Part shown: positions 1-12,888 of the stretch, one piece after another
How the letters are laid out: the number at the start of each line of letters is the position of its first letter
How positions within the stretch are numbered: the first letter of the stretch is position 1
From: Tenebrio molitor
Taxonomy: Eukaryota; Arthropoda; Insecta; Coleoptera; Tenebrionidae
Direction of reading: 5' to 3'
Assembly (NCBI RefSeq): GCF_963966145.1
Contig: NC_091049.1
Span: forward strand, 2,356,001-2,420,000
DNA length: 64,000 nucleotides
Notes under the pieces: generated by a model
Database searches by the model: none
Told to the model about the DNA's origin: nothing
The model's input: the letters and a program-made list of their open reading frames with translations, nothing else
Program-made: the position numbers and the translations under genes

Positions 1-811
1 CTCCTTTTTAATTTCAATCTCTACTTTGCATTCATATCATCCCTTCGCAATAAATCACATTTGGAATTTTGGAATATTTTGAGGTTAAGCTTTCTTTTTT
101 TTTTGTAGAGCGACATTTCGTATTTTTACTAGGGTAATGCAAAGGTAACTAGATGTAAATCATTTTATTCCACACTGTACCATCTGAGTAATAGTGGCGT
201 TATCTCTTGTTTCACTAATAAAGTGTTAATCCTTACGCCATATTCTGTAATTTCTGTATGCTTTAAACTATGAACCAACCATTAGGTATTATCAATTTTT
301 ACTAATTGCAGTGGCGCAGTGACAACATTCGATGAACGGCTTTCAAGACGACCCCCAACAAATGAATAATTTGAATTTTTTCAAACAGTAATCATACATC
401 GATAATTGTAATTACTCGGTTGGTGAACTTTTACCTACGTGCTCGTTACTGGAATTTTCTTGAAACCCGTATTTCCAGTGACTTTTATGCGAAAAGTGTC
501 AAAACACCGGGTGACATAAAGTCGTTTGGGAACTGTCATTTAGTAGTGCAGTGGCGCCACCTGCCTCCCCAGTTTTGTTGTGTTATTGATTGAATTGTAC
601 AAATTGAAAATATCCGGATTTGTTTGGAAAACACTCGAAAACAGTTTTTCACCAACAAAACGCAGGTAGAACAGGCCCAGTTTAATTGATAACCACGAAA
701 ATAAATCGTCCCAATGTTGGTCGTTTCGAAAACAAATTTCCTTTGATCGTGCCTTTTTCCACCCAAGTTTCCGCACGAATTTCCCTTAATCGGGCACATT
801 TCCAGGCGAAC
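1..811. other. AT-rich sequence upstream of CUEDC2
   Basis: No convincing coding exon, RNA gene or repeat is visible here on either strand. The last part presumably holds the promoter and 5' leader of CUEDC2, whose ATG is at 812. An open frame runs in from about 686 in the CUEDC2 frame, but it has no plausible ATG of its own, so it is read as 5' leader. Confidence 0.5.
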
Positions 812-3800
812 ATGTCGAAGAAAGCGATTGCCGATCAAGAAATCAAAATCAAAGACTCCCTCTTCGAATTCGTGAAAACCCACACCACCAATGCCGACTT
901 GACTCTGATCGACGACATCGTCCTCTCGTACGTGGTGGCCATCCTGGAGGACGTCAGCTCCGACCCGGTCTTCAGCGTCGAAGGTAAGCCTCGGATCGAA
1001 CGGGGACGCACGCGATTTCTCGCCGTTGTAGATTTTTGCGAGATGATGTCCGCATACTTCCCCGAATTCGAGTCCATCAATCATGCCACCGTCTCCCAGT
1101 GGATTTTCGAGTTGGCGGCCAAGCTGCGCGTCGACGAGCCCGAGGAGAAATCCGTCATCGAGATTTCTCTGCCGGAGATTGTGCCCAAGACCAAGCCGCG
1201 CCAGCTGGACAACAGGGACAGCTTTGATTTACCCAAAAGGGTGCACAGGCTGTCTGAAATGAGCGACGGCGGCTCGACTGACAGCTCGTGCTGCGACTTT
1301 CTCGACGAAATCGACGTCTTGCAAGAGATGTTCCCCCACGTCTGCTCCATTGAGGTTAGTTTGCACTTTTTCTCAAATTCTAACCCTACTTTTTCGTCAC
1401 GTAACAGTAACAGTCGTGACACCGGAGTTAACTGTCAATGTTGTCAAAATTTTGTCGACAAAGATGTGGCCTGTTGTGTGACAATTCTTCAAACGCGAGC
1501 TAGAAAATCACTTTTGGAAAATTATCAAGGGACACATGCCCCAGTTTCAACTTTTGATAGATGTTGAAATGGAAATTGAGATATGTCAATCTGTCAATGT
1601 TTGAGCAGCAACTACTTAGAGTGTTACAAATGTGGTACATTCCTTTTAATTTTCTTTCATATGAACATGTTTATGTAAATCGCGCCATAATATACATTGT
1701 TTTGACACCTTTAGAAAAAGTATTTTTGAATTTTTTTGAAAGAAATGTTTTTTCTGAAAAAGCTACAAAAATGAACAAAAAGTAAAACTACGCAACGAAT
1801 CTTTGCTATTTGGAGAACTGATTATGAAAGATACAAATTGGATCCGCTAGATGATAGCGAAGTTGTGGATGTTAGAGAGACGTTAACGTCAAAAAATGAC
1901 GTTTAGAGAAAGTTGTTCAACATGACAAATTTCAAAATGTCAAATGTCAAGTAAAGTGTAGTCATTGATTGTGACAATTTAATTCCGCCGCAGTTGCATT
2001 CATTTGCATCAAGGTACGACGGTGGTTTGTCATTTATTGTTTCTGACAGCGAAGCAAAAGAGAATATTACCTAACTGCATTGCAGTTGCAATTACCGCAA
2101 CTAGGCAACCCATTATACATTTGAGAACATGATTTGACTCGATTTTGCAAGATTTATTATTTTTTGGACAAATAATTAAAGAAAACTGCTTTAGATTTTT
2201 GGCTCCCCTGTTAAGCCACGTATGGTGACCCTGTCGGGTCTTTTTAGACAACGAAAGAAATTGTTTGGACATCCATTTCCAGTTTTAATATTGGAACAGT
2301 TCTTCAGTGTATTCGGAACAAATAAAAAGTTTTAATAAAAGATTATTGCAAAAACTATTTAATCATTATGAACGCATGCGAATGACGAAACTCGATGTGT
2401 GTATTTTTTGCAAGCGGTCGCATCAAACTTGATGGCGTAACAGATGTAATAAAAGATGGACGGGTTGAGCAATAAGAAGTGATTTTTTATTTGTGTCAAA
2501 ACGAGCTAAACCGTGGAGCGCAAGGCGTTTTTTTGTGGTTCCCCCATCAGGCCTAATCCATTTAACGATGGCCGAAATTAATATTAAATATCGATGTCGA
2601 AAAAACATTGACGTAGTCGAGATAATGATATTTAACGATGTATCGATGTTGATATATCCAAGTATCATTATTACTGATCACCCACAGAAAGACATTGTCA
2701 AGTTGATGTAAGTAAGTGTAGCAGTTTACCCTGCCCTAGTACACAATCACGTGAAGAAGAAACTGAATAAATGATGCCCTCACTTGTGAACCATTCTTCA
2801 GCACATTTCTTGATGGCGCATTTCGTTTAAACCTGGAATCGACAATTTCCGAAAGGGGAGTTTTGAGATAAAAAATTCCGAAACGATTTTTCATTTTGTC
2901 CATCCGAATCGAATCATCACTTTCGATCAGACAAAATGTTACACCTAACGTTGTGGATATAACGCGTTCCGAAAATAAGTACGTTGATTTTGACCGGTAA
3001 CAGAACGCTTCGATGCCAACAACGCGTTGAAATATTTTCCTTCGTAAATCCTTCAGTTGTCGACTGAAAATTGATAGATTTGGCACAGATTTCGTTAGAC
3101 GCCTCTGATTGCCACGTTGCTCGGCAGACGTCGATAAGCGACGAACAAAGAACGAATGCAAGAAAACTATCACTTGTTTTTGTTACTTCAGAGGCGGAGG
3201 CTAATCGTTACGACCCTTGTTGTTATCACGTACGATAAATCTGGAAGAGTGAAATGGAAATGATGGCAGTAAATGAAAAGAGTTTGGGTGTTCAATGTGT
3301 TTTACAACACAGAAAAAAAAAATACATACAAATTATCTGTCATTAGGACGGTTCGATCATTGTTTATCAATTACGCTGTGGAATAGAATTTTTGGTGTTG
3401 GGTAATAAATGTTATTCTCTCACTGCGTGTGTCTAAAAAATATAGATAGTGGTCGTTAATCCTTCACAAGCTTTGGTTTTGTGACAAAGACTTTGATAGT
3501 CAAATATTTGATTGATATTAAAATGTAACTGTTAAATTTTGCTTCCGAGATAGAAGCGGCAGCCAATCGTTGCGACAATTAGATAATAAATCTGAAACAG
3601 TGAAATGGAAATGATGATAACAAGTGATAACAGTTTTGATGGGTTGTCAAAATTAAACAAATAATCTTATTTAATCAAAAAAAAAAATTATACCTAAATT
3701 TATAGATACAACGTGTCCCAGAAATAAATAAGTAAGTTTTAAGTGCCAATTCAATCTTTATCTAAAGTGCAGTAGTTCATAATTTTATTTTTAATTTTCT

Positions 3801-6800
3801 ATTGCTACATCTCTGACTGGATAAGAACATTTTACTTCTGCAACAGCTTCGTTACCAGTTGATCCATCAGGCGAAGCTGCTAAAAACTGCTTTTGTGCAT
3901 CAATAAACGGTCTGCATTTTTTTACATTCATCCCTGCATTGCGTTCTTTTCATTTTCGGTGCCACGAATTTGAAATGTTTTTAATATAAAATGTCTTTCG
4001 CAGCATATCCGCTAAACGAATTTCATTTGTTACATTGCCACCGTAACCTGAATCTACAGGGTGTTCTCGAAGTTGACGCGTTCCTTGTAATACGAGGTAC
4101 TACACATTATTCTCAAGAATTTTAGCCTAAATCTTCTTAGTAAAATGTTTGTATTAACGGAGATAATTGATTGTATATTTTTATTGTTTTCTAAAATTTT
4201 AAGTCCGGTCCTGTCCATTTCGCCGCTGTACTAGATTAATAATTAACCAAGCCCAGAATGGTGTCTTTCCGGAAATCGCTTTGCAATACTCTCTGGACGC
4301 TGCAGATGCATTCTGATAACGTGATAACATTGCCCATGCATTTGCAACATATCTGTGAGCTCATTATTTTCCTAATAATAAAGCCATTTCGACTAATTAG
4401 ATGACAACTCTGACAGTAGTTTTGATTAACGTCCATGCTCATTTGATTTTTTTTTGTCAATTCCAATTTCTAACAAATCAGCGCAAATTTGAGCAGGACC
4501 GGTTTCAAAAATTTCAAAAAAATTAACTTATTGTATCTTCATTGCCGTACACATTTTACTAAGGTGATTTTGGCTAAAATTCTTTAGAACAACGCATACT
4601 ATCACATGTTAAAAGGAACGCCTCAACTTCGAAAACACCCTGTATAGTCCAATTTTTTTTTTAAATCAATTGTCAATGTCAAAATTCCCTCAAAGACCAG
4701 GCTGTACCACCCTAAAACCTTTCGTTTGGGACACCTCTATCGTAAAATCTCCCTAGATCAGGTTTGAGGTTATATCAGTAATTTTCAAATGTCAAAAAAG
4801 TTTCAGGTGTAACCAAATTTTATACCAAAAGACAAGAAATAAAGACGATAATCACACTAAAAAGTGCAACTTAAATTATACAGGAAAATGGGAATTTATT
4901 TAATGGGTTATACAGGTTATTCTAAATGATTGTAGTCGAAGTAGGCGTGAAAACTAAATGTAAAATTTATGGTTGCCGCTCCACATAAAAAAAACATCAA
5001 AATCATGTGAATAAATGAGTACACACGGGAGTTAAATTGGGTGCAAAACAACTCAATATTTCTGGATTCAATCGTTAATTTACCAAAAATAAATAAAAAT
5101 CTCATCACCGCACTTTTCACCTAAAAAATGACAGTGACAGCGACAAAACTGACAGTTCACATGAAAGCAGCAAAAATGTAATAACATGGGCATGGCCTAC
5201 TTCGACTACAATAATTTATAATAACCCTGTATAAGCATTTTACCTATTCATTTTCAGAATCTAACCTCCAATCGTCTTCCGAATATGATTCTGCGGAAGA
5301 GGAATGTCCTCAATTGGTAGATTTCCCATCAATTTTTTCCAGTCCTCTCTAATCAGTTCCTCGCAGTGACGAACCCATATATTAAAAGAAAATACCTCGA
5401 GTATGATGTGTGCATCTTTACTGCAATTTAGCATGATCGGTTTTTCTGTCTGCATTTCTTCACGTAATCTAATCATTGCCAATTTTTCTCGTTGGGTTAG
5501 ATCCTTGTTTTCGGAAACTCATTTAACTTTGTATTTTTATTTCAATGTAATTGCGCCTTCAATAGCGCAAGCGCCTTTACATCAAAATGACTGACATACA
5601 GCATACAGTTGACATTTTACGTTGCCAATCTAATAACTATCAAATAACCAGTGGCTTATACCAACATGACAACACTTTGACAATTGATTTAAAAAAATTG
5701 GAGTATAGGTACACTCTGAAATCAGGGTTTTCTTTTTCTTTCCTTCCAATAATTTGAACTATTGACAAATCTTTTAAAACTTAAATTCCCACATCGGCAC
5801 CGGTTCATTTTGTTAATGTAGGTATTAACCACCTACTTTACTTACTACCCTATGAAATTACTAATTATTTCCTATTGTCGCAATAAGTACTAAGAGTTTA
5901 GTCACACCTGTGCACATATTTACCGAACATGTCAAAATGCAGTTAACGAAGGTGTCGATTCATTATCGTATTGCGATCAGTATTAATATTGGTTGATTTT
6001 CAAAAACCCACCGTTCATTTTTGACGTACACGAAATGGTATTAAATATTGCCACAAAGTTGTAAAAAGTTTGGGCGTATTGTTATTGGTGCAAAAAGAAT
6101 CATCTCTTTCAAATGTGCAAAGCACCAGCCTGGGATCGTCAAATAGACCTGAAGCCTTGAGGGTTAGACCGTGTCGTGTCAGTTGCATATTTACGAAGTT
6201 GGAAAATTATTTGGCCATAAAATAAGTTTTGTTCGAGTGCACCAACCAGATTACAAAAACACGATATTGATTAATGAAAAGCAATAAAAATAAAGATAAT
6301 TTTTTAGACAAACTCGTGATCTTGAAGACCATTCGTCAAATATTTTCGGCGTAGTAGCCGGAAAAGTTGGTAATCTGGTAGATGTGGTGGGTCAACACAG
6401 ATTTTTTTGTAAACAACTTGTAAATACTTGTAAACTTCTCAATTTAAACACTCCAAGAACGTACAGTATTAAAAACGAGGGCAGTTTGTTTAGTGTAGGT
6501 AAACGACGTATAATCGCTTATGTGATAGCCCCAAAAAAGCAAGCCGCGGAAAGTAATTAAAAATTTAGGACGATGACTCAATATTTAGGTTCGTGCAGTT
6601 TTGTTTGAACGATTTCGTAATCACGCAAATTTTTTGTCACCCATGTGCGCCTAGTTATCTTTTCACTTCTGGAATGACCAACAATCCCCGTCGACTCGCT
6701 CCGATATTTTTCAATTGTCCTCTTTATTCGCATTTTGAAAATTAATTTTGCAGGGTGCTTTAGGTAGGTACTTTGACGTTTCGATTCTGGTTCAAAACGC

Positions 6801-9800
6801 CACGAAGATTCAAAACTCTTTCCAGTTATCTTCTTAACGAGTCGTTGACGTCCTGCACCACAGACATTAACTGTGAATAATCAATTTTTATTGCCCATCC
6901 GACAGGCGCAATTTCTTTTTCTACGCTGCCCACAGAAAATGCACAGGTCTATTGTGAATTTCACTTCGAGTAGTCTACCGTGGAAATCATCCACCGGATC
7001 AAATCGATGTTCTCTTGTCTAATTATGACACTCCTAGCATGTCCCGCATTCGATTCATCTTTTTAATCGTTCAACGCGCTTCGTTTGATGTGTCGCTGGT
7101 GTCGTTACGGACTTTGGGGTTTTTATTTATTTTTACACGTCGTGTCAAAATCGTCAAAATCTCTGTCCCAACTTTTAACTTCTTCTTTGCCATGTTTAGG
7201 GTTTTCCACCACCACACCCTCAGTTTATAAAACAGTATTTGTTACCAAAGTCGTTTTACAGCAATGTTGCCAACATGATTGTGTAGATCGAGTTATTAGA
7301 CAACCCTGATATTTTACTGCCCATAAATAAATTACCATTTACTGACACATACGTTTTTCATTTGTCAATTTACGTCAAGGACAATACGTGATGAACCACT
7401 CTGGTACTATGACGTCTGTTGAGTACTCTAATTTCTTGTTTGTAACTACATGACATTTGTTTGTTTTCTGTAGACAAAATAATTTTCAGTTGTAATCTCA
7501 CTGGTGCACTAATTGTTTTCCAAAAAATTTCCAAATCTACTGGTTATTGTGTAAACGAGCACGAGTGAAGAAAAGCCATAAAAAATCTGCGGAAATTAAT
7601 TATTAATTAAAATTTGACAAAAATTATACATACACACACCGAGTAATGTAAAAATAAAATGTTTTGGCACGAAAAAAATATGTGCTTCCTTACTTTTTGT
7701 AATAGTTGAATGTTTTGGATTTTTTTTGTTGCCATGACAACCATACAAAATGCAAGCTTTCCATTGGACGGACTCACAGTAGCGTCATTTGTTATTAGTT
7801 ATAAATCAATATGGCGGCGGCCAAATGTGGAGTATTTTGTGTCCACAAGACTGACTAATGTCTGATCAAGATTCTACAAATAAAGTATTGTTCTGATTTA
7901 ATACTCACAGAGCTAGTGATGACATCCTTTGAAAATATTTCTATGGAATATTGCTTCCTCTCAGAAAGAATCATTTACTGCAGTTTTATTTGAAGGAAAA
8001 TTCTCTTTCGAGTGTTGTTTGAAATCCGAAGGTGCCAAATCCGACGAACGTGAGGATCAGTTCAAAGCTGCAAAAGTTAAAAATTAAATTGATCACTGTC
8101 AAACTTGGCGTAACTGTCAAACATGCTCGTTTCCATGGTAACTCGTTTGTTTTGTCCACGACAAACGCGTGTCAGATCTTACTGAAGCGACGCATTTTTT
8201 AATTTCTTGGAAAACGCTTCAGATAGAATTTAAAGCCAATTTGGGCATCGAAGATCCACCGACACCGCAATTTACCTCGAAAATACGCGTCGCAATGCCT
8301 TGGAATTTTGATCTAGGAGTAAAATGAAAAGTTAGGTTGGTACCGCGGGAGCAACAATTCCTGTTTGAGTTGGCAATAAACAATGGTGACTTTTGGTGAT
8401 TTTTATGTCATGTTCCAACGAGAAAACGATTTTATACTCCGTACGCTGATAGATTGCATGTTTTTGACAGAAGACAGACACAGAGACAAGTGTGGCGGGA
8501 ATTAATCTTCAAGGCTACAACGGTTTTCTAAATAACGTGAAACAATTGAAATTATGCGTTATGTTTTGGAAATAGAATTTAAAAACGTGTATACTTTACA
8601 CAAAAGATGACAGTATTTTTTCTGATTCGAAACGTCCAAGTTATGAATACTTGTTTTTGTCGTTGACAGGTTTCAGTTCTTAAAAAAAGTTTGTGTTTTT
8701 GTCTTTTGTTTTCCAAATATTCGACGTTACTTTGAATCCTAAAATCTTCAACATCTTCACTGGATCCAGTGGCGGCTCGTCAGGAGCGACTATACGACAG
8801 AAATTTATTTGACAAGAACACAATTTAAAACAGTTCGTTTATGTTTTACAACAAATCATTTAATTTTTGTCGATGTCATTGATTAATCAAAAAGTATCAT
8901 TTTCATTTGGTAATAAAATTCTGGGAAAGTTATATTTATCAAGTTTATTTTCAGTTTCACAAAATGACAGAACTAAAAAACTGTGCGAGGTTTACGTAAC
9001 TCTTCGATGATGCACCACCTACCTTTTTTTACACATTTCAAGATCAATTTACAGACCATTTAATATTACGTTTAAGATTTATTTTATGTATCTATTATTT
9101 TAATGGTCACTTTGATGAAGAAGAGATATTTAATTATTTCCATTAAAATTAAATTTGACACACACAAATGTTTAAAAATAAGTTTTTCGCAACCTTCGAT
9201 CAATTTCAAATGATCGTAAAATAATGAAATTATTTCTTTTCAAGGAAACATGTTGAAGTTCATTTTTTTAAAGGACGTGCGTCAACAATATTAAGTTGGC
9301 GTGGCAGTCGTGCCAACTTATATGGTTTACAGTTACTATACGGGATTATAGGGATATTTATTGTTTGACCAACATAATTCAGCGGGTGGTGGATCTTTGA
9401 TAATGCCAACAAGTTTTATTTATCCTTGAGAGGTTGTTTTTTATTGAGACGAGGTTAATTTGAGTAAAAGCGCAGCGAAAAAGAACGGAGAAAGATCGTG
9501 CGGTCGCTCTAGAAGTAAAAGCAGAAACCTCCCGAAAGCATGACCGTTGTTCCCAGTTCCATTCCAGAGGGCGGTCTGACTTTGGGGCGGGTTTCAGGTG
9601 AAGCACTGCTTGGCCATAGCGAGCGGCGACATCGAGCGCGCCACCCAGATCCTGATCGACCGTCAGGAGAACGGCCAATGCCTCAACCAGAACAACTCGC
9701 TGACGATACACGTGAGCAAGACGATGATCGACGACGCCGAGCTGAAGAATCGGATAATCGAGCGGTACTCGTACATCGACAAGGACTCCTTCACGAAGGA

Positions 9801-9960
9801 GCACCGACCGGTGGCGCCGAAAGTCGAGCCCAAGAAGCTGGTGCGCTACCGCGACAACAAGATCGTCAGCTTGAAAGGGGAGCGCTTCACCGAAGTGAAG
9901 AAAGGCGAGGACGTCGACGACATATCCTTAAAGAAGAACAAGAAGGGCCACACGCCGTAA
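812..9960 (+). CDS. CUEDC2: CUE domain-containing protein 2
   Basis: Three exons, 812-983, 1032-1354 and 9598-9960, give 285 residues; the human protein is of similar length. The CUE ubiquitin-binding segment (IDVLQEMFP, then ASGDIERATQILID) is interrupted by intron 2. The C-terminus is the most diagnostic part: the block HRPVAP...PKKLVRYRDN...VSLKGERF matches the CUEDC2 C-terminal block. Known family role: a ubiquitin-binding adaptor that regulates protein turnover and signalling in vertebrates; the insect role is not established. Intron 1 is 48 bp and has no in-frame stop, so it could be retained silently; splicing joins FSVE to DFCEMM, which fits the family. Intron 2 is 8243 bp and carries several MITEs. 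The start at 812 was chosen because the family-like sequence begins there. Confidence 0.93.
2941..3740. repeat. Diverged direct-repeat pairs in CUEDC2 intron 2
   Basis: Two segments recur in the same orientation: 3187-3269 resembles 3541-3620 (both contain AGTGAAATGGAAATGATG), and 2941-2990 resembles 3689-3740 (CCTAA, GATA, AACG and GTTCC/GTCCC blocks followed by AAATAA). This looks like an old, degenerate repetitive element. No family could be named. Confidence 0.4.
4057..4642. mobile_element. TA-flanked foldback MITE (586 bp)
   Basis: The ends are inverted copies beginning CAGGGTGTT(C/T)TCGAAGTTGA, flanked by TA on each side (4055-4056 and 4643-4644). Similarity between the arms continues inward with small indels for roughly 165 bp, including the GGTCCTG blocks near 4203 and 4497. 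TA target duplication and long terminal inverted repeats fit a non-autonomous Tc1/mariner-like element. No transposase is encoded. It lies inside CUEDC2 intron 2. Confidence 0.87.
4913..5229. mobile_element. TA-flanked MITE (317 bp)
   Basis: The left end CAGGTTATTCTAAATGATTG is matched by the inverted right end CAGGGTTATTATAAATTATT; both continue into TGTAGTCGAAGTAGGC. TA flanks both ends. No coding capacity. Inside CUEDC2 intron 2. Confidence 0.85.
5608..5686. repeat. Dispersed repeat fragment (copy 1)
   Basis: The segment containing TACCAACATGACAAC recurs in reverse complement at about 46447-46530, with the surrounding 70-80 bases recognisable in both places. Probably a fragment of an interspersed element; no ends were identified. 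Confidence 0.5.
8366..8435. repeat. Dispersed repeat fragment shared with 45911-45985
   Basis: TTGGCAATA...TTTTGGTGA...GTCATGTTCCAACGAGAAAAC occurs here and in reverse complement at 45911-45985. A little upstream, near 8260-8295, a fragment containing TTTACCTCGAAAATAC resembles the inner part of the MITE at 45451-45830, and a fragment near 9366-9400 resembles its right end. This part of the intron therefore holds eroded relatives of that family. Confidence 0.5.
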
Positions 9961-10550
9961 CCAAGAAACGTGTCGGCGAGGGATGATCGGATGATGACGT
10001 TCAGCGGGACCGGATCGCGTTATCGCATTAGCTATAATATTTCAATATCCAGTAGATCGGTAGGTCATATTTATGTAAAGTTTGGCACTCTCAACTAGCT
10101 ATAAGGAGCAAGTGTTGGGTAGGGGGCGGGGAGGGACGCCCGGAACCCAACAACTTGCTCCTGTTATCGTACACCGTTAGTATTATTAAAGTGTAAGATG
10201 CAAGACTAGTCAAAAAATTACATGAGAAATGGGCCACCACGTCGGTGGCCGTCTATTATGTGCGAAGCGTAACTGTATCCTAATTCATTTTTAATACCTG
10301 TGATTCTCGTAAAGTAAACGTATTTTCTTACATTATCGCAATCTTATGTCGAAACTGAGTGATATTATCGAGTATTTTTGATTCCTAAAAATGCTTCAAA
10401 CGTTCTGTTGTGTTGTTTAATCGACTAAGTTCTCGAAATGATCCTCATTACTATTTTTAAGGTTCAAGACCAGTTTTTATTGTGTTATTGTTTCGTGTGT
10501 CTTATTTATTAATGATGTAATCCTCTTTTTTACCTATTCTCGGTTAATAT

Positions 10551-10556
10551 AATAAA
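10551..10556 (+). promoter_or_regulatory. Possible poly(A) signal of CUEDC2
   Basis: AATAAA about 590 bases after the CUEDC2 stop. Other A-rich candidates occur nearer the stop, so the used site is uncertain. Confidence 0.4.
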
Positions 10557-10776
10557 TATGTTAAGTGTACCACTTCTTTCATTACCCTTTCACGTCCCCC
10601 GTTTCAAACTGGGGCAATTCCGATCACTTTTTAAATCTGTTTTACGCAGCAGCAAAGCCGGAATCATTTTTATTTTGTCTTTACTGATTTTTTTTCTTAT
10701 AAGAAATCATCACGTGAAACTGAAGTTGTTAAAATGACAATTTACAGCTTCTTGGGATCGCTTCAAATTTAATTTT

Positions 10777-11090
10777 TTATTGTCTCATCCTCGATATCAC
10801 TTTTTTGCATTCTTCCTTTCTGTAGACGGATCTCAATAAGTCAGATAGATTTGTGAACTTCTCCGCCGCGCCGTGCCGGCTCGATCCCCTAACAGATCAA
10901 TGCGGTTGAGATCTGCCCTTTGAGGAGGCCAAATCCTCTTCCTCACTCTTGCTAAATAGTTGCGAATGTCTCGATATCGGATCTTCTTACGTCGATCAGA
11001 CTGTGTAGTGTCAAGATGGTCTTCTTTCTTCATAGTGCTGGCAAATCTTCGTGCAGCTTTTCTTCTCTTCTTCTTTTCTTTAGACTTCAT
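10777..11090 (-). pseudogene. Decayed mariner/Tc1-type transposase fragment
   Basis: An 85-codon, strongly basic open frame (10833-11090) contains WPPQRADLNRID, which looks like a mutated form of the WPPQSPDLNP(I/L)D catalytic-region motif of mariner-like transposases (inference). After this motif the family-like reading seems to continue in another frame (SVRG...NLSDLLRSV), which points to a frameshift. If this is right, the aspartate of the motif remains but the flanking Ser-Pro and Pro are lost. An alternative is a small basic gene: a TTTTTAG acceptor-like site precedes its ATG. Confidence 0.38.
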
Positions 11091-11755
11091 CTAAAAAGCG
11101 ACAAGTGATGTCTGTTTTTCCGAGTCCAACCGTTGCTTATTAAGAGCGTCATATTTGACCACTTGGCACTGTTGCCAACACTTTTTGAAAAATGGTTACG
11201 AAACTGTTGTCGCCATCTTGACATTCATTTGTGATTACTAGTGCCACGTGATACTTAATCAGTCATGGAAACAACACTGGCGACACCTGTACTGCGATCT
11301 GTTGTAAGTAATGACATTTGCATCCGTTTTTGTTCATCCTTCACTCAGTATATTTTTGGACACTTTTCAAATCTTCACATTCTGTCACATCTTCAAAAAT
11401 CTTTGTGCTTTCTTCATTCGTGCGCACTCATCCTTGTATTTTTCATCCATTTCTTTATTGACTGCAACACGATTTTTTAAATTTCGATCGATTATAAACT
11501 TTTTTTGTTTCAGGACCGCGCAAGACAGTGAAGGTTTGACGCAAACGAGAGGGACGATGAAAAGAAACGGAGTTTTTTTGGTGATCTATAAAAATTGCTC
11601 TTCACACTCGGTACCAATAAGGTGAAAATCGCGTTCCACCTTTGATTAAAACTGCTACAATTAGTGGGTATTACGAAATGTCGTCGCTTATACAATGACA
11701 TTATTTTGTTCCGCGGTAATCTATATTACTTACTTGATAAGAACTGCACGCAGTT
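11091..11755. other. Spacer before the protease gene
   Basis: No supported gene. A short open segment from an ATG at 11265 ends at a good donor (GTAAGT at 11304) and an acceptor follows at 11512-11513, but the joined frame stops after 18 codons. It may be a non-coding or 5' leader exon; this is not supported further. Confidence 0.35.
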
Positions 11756-12851
11756 ATGTCATTTCAATTTTATGCAGTTATGCAAATACTGCTATTGTTA
11801 TTAGTCCTTCCAAGCGTCAAATGTAAGTAAAGAAATACATATTAATTTTATTTGATGTTGTAGAACTAATATCGAAATTTAAAAAAAAAATCAAAATTGA
11901 TCGCAACACCGTCGCCCGTCAAATGTCAAACGGCATGTCACGTGGACAGTCGGTAATGGTTTTAATTTTTGTGTTTTGTCACATCTAACGCACAATCAAA
12001 ATCAGAATGTTTCGAAAATTCACGCGTTTCATTGATCGCTTTAACAAAATCGGTGTCAAAATAATTTGACATTTTCGTTTGACAGGTGTCAAAAGTGTCA
12101 CATTTCCTTTTTGTACAATGGTGAAATTGTGATTTTAGGCGTCGGCTCCGGGATCGTCGGCTCCCGGATCGTCGGGGGCGTCTCTGTCCCGATCGCAAAG
12201 TACCCCTACCAGCTGAGCCTCCGCTACCAGGGCTCGCACATCTGCGGCGCCACCATACTCGCCCCCCAACTCGCCATCTCCGCCGCTCACTGCTTCGAGA
12301 CGGAAGGCGCTTACTCGGTCAAAGGTGGAGTGAGCGACCTGGCGGAGCGCGGGGTGGTGGTGCACGTGACCAAGGCCCAAATACACCCGTTGCACAACTC
12401 CAACAGCAACGACTACGACGTCGCCCTCTTGTTCTTGGCCTCCCCTTTGGCCTTCTCTGACGATGTACGTCCGGTGCATCTGCCCCCGATCGGAGGGCCG
12501 TACGTGGTCCTGACGGGGACGCTCGGTAAGACGAGCGGGTGGGGCAAGACGCACCAGCACTCCAAAGAGGCCCACTCGTCGCTGTTGAACATGGTGGAGT
12601 TGCCGGTGTGGGACCAGGAGTATTGTGCCGACGTTTACTACGGCCACATCACAGAGAGGATGTTTTGTGCGGGATGGCCTCAAGGGGGCCGAGATTCGTG
12701 CCAGGGGGACTCCGGAGGACCCTTCGTCATCGAAGGGGTGCTCTACGGGATAGTGTCGACGGGGATGGGTTGCGCCGAGCCGGGGTATCCGGGGGTTTAC
12801 ACCGACGTCCAAGTCATCAGGTCTTTTATCGCGGAGTATGGGGGCATATAA
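11756..12851 (+). CDS. Secreted trypsin-like serine protease (S1A)
   Basis: Exon 1 (11756-11822) encodes a signal peptide with the hydrophobic core ILLLLLVL. A 316-bp intron leads to exon 2 (12139-12851), for 259 residues in all. The short propeptide ends at R32 before IVGG. The triad is H73 (SAAHC), D116 (NDYDVALL) and S214 (GDSGGP). D208 lies six residues before the catalytic serine, predicting cleavage after Lys/Arg. Three disulfide pairs typical of invertebrate trypsins appear present. There is no clip domain, so a digestive or other secreted role is likely (inference). Oddity: the usual S-W-G of the substrate wall reads S-T-G (GIVSTGMGC), losing the conserved Trp215. Confidence 0.93.
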
Positions 12852-12888
12852 TATGATCAATACACGATAGCCTTGTCAACAAAATGAA

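Noticed and set aside
2736..3173. 145-codon minus-strand open frame in CUEDC2 intron 2
   Set aside because: No recognisable domain; it lies in a region of eroded repeats and lacks splice or codon-use support.
11265..11535. Small two-exon gene starting METTLATPVLRSV
   Set aside because: Splice sites look good but the joined frame stops after 18 codons, with no family support.
12135..12860. 241-codon open frame antisense to the protease
   Set aside because: Arg/His/Val-rich composition shadow; the sense strand has the complete catalytic triad.
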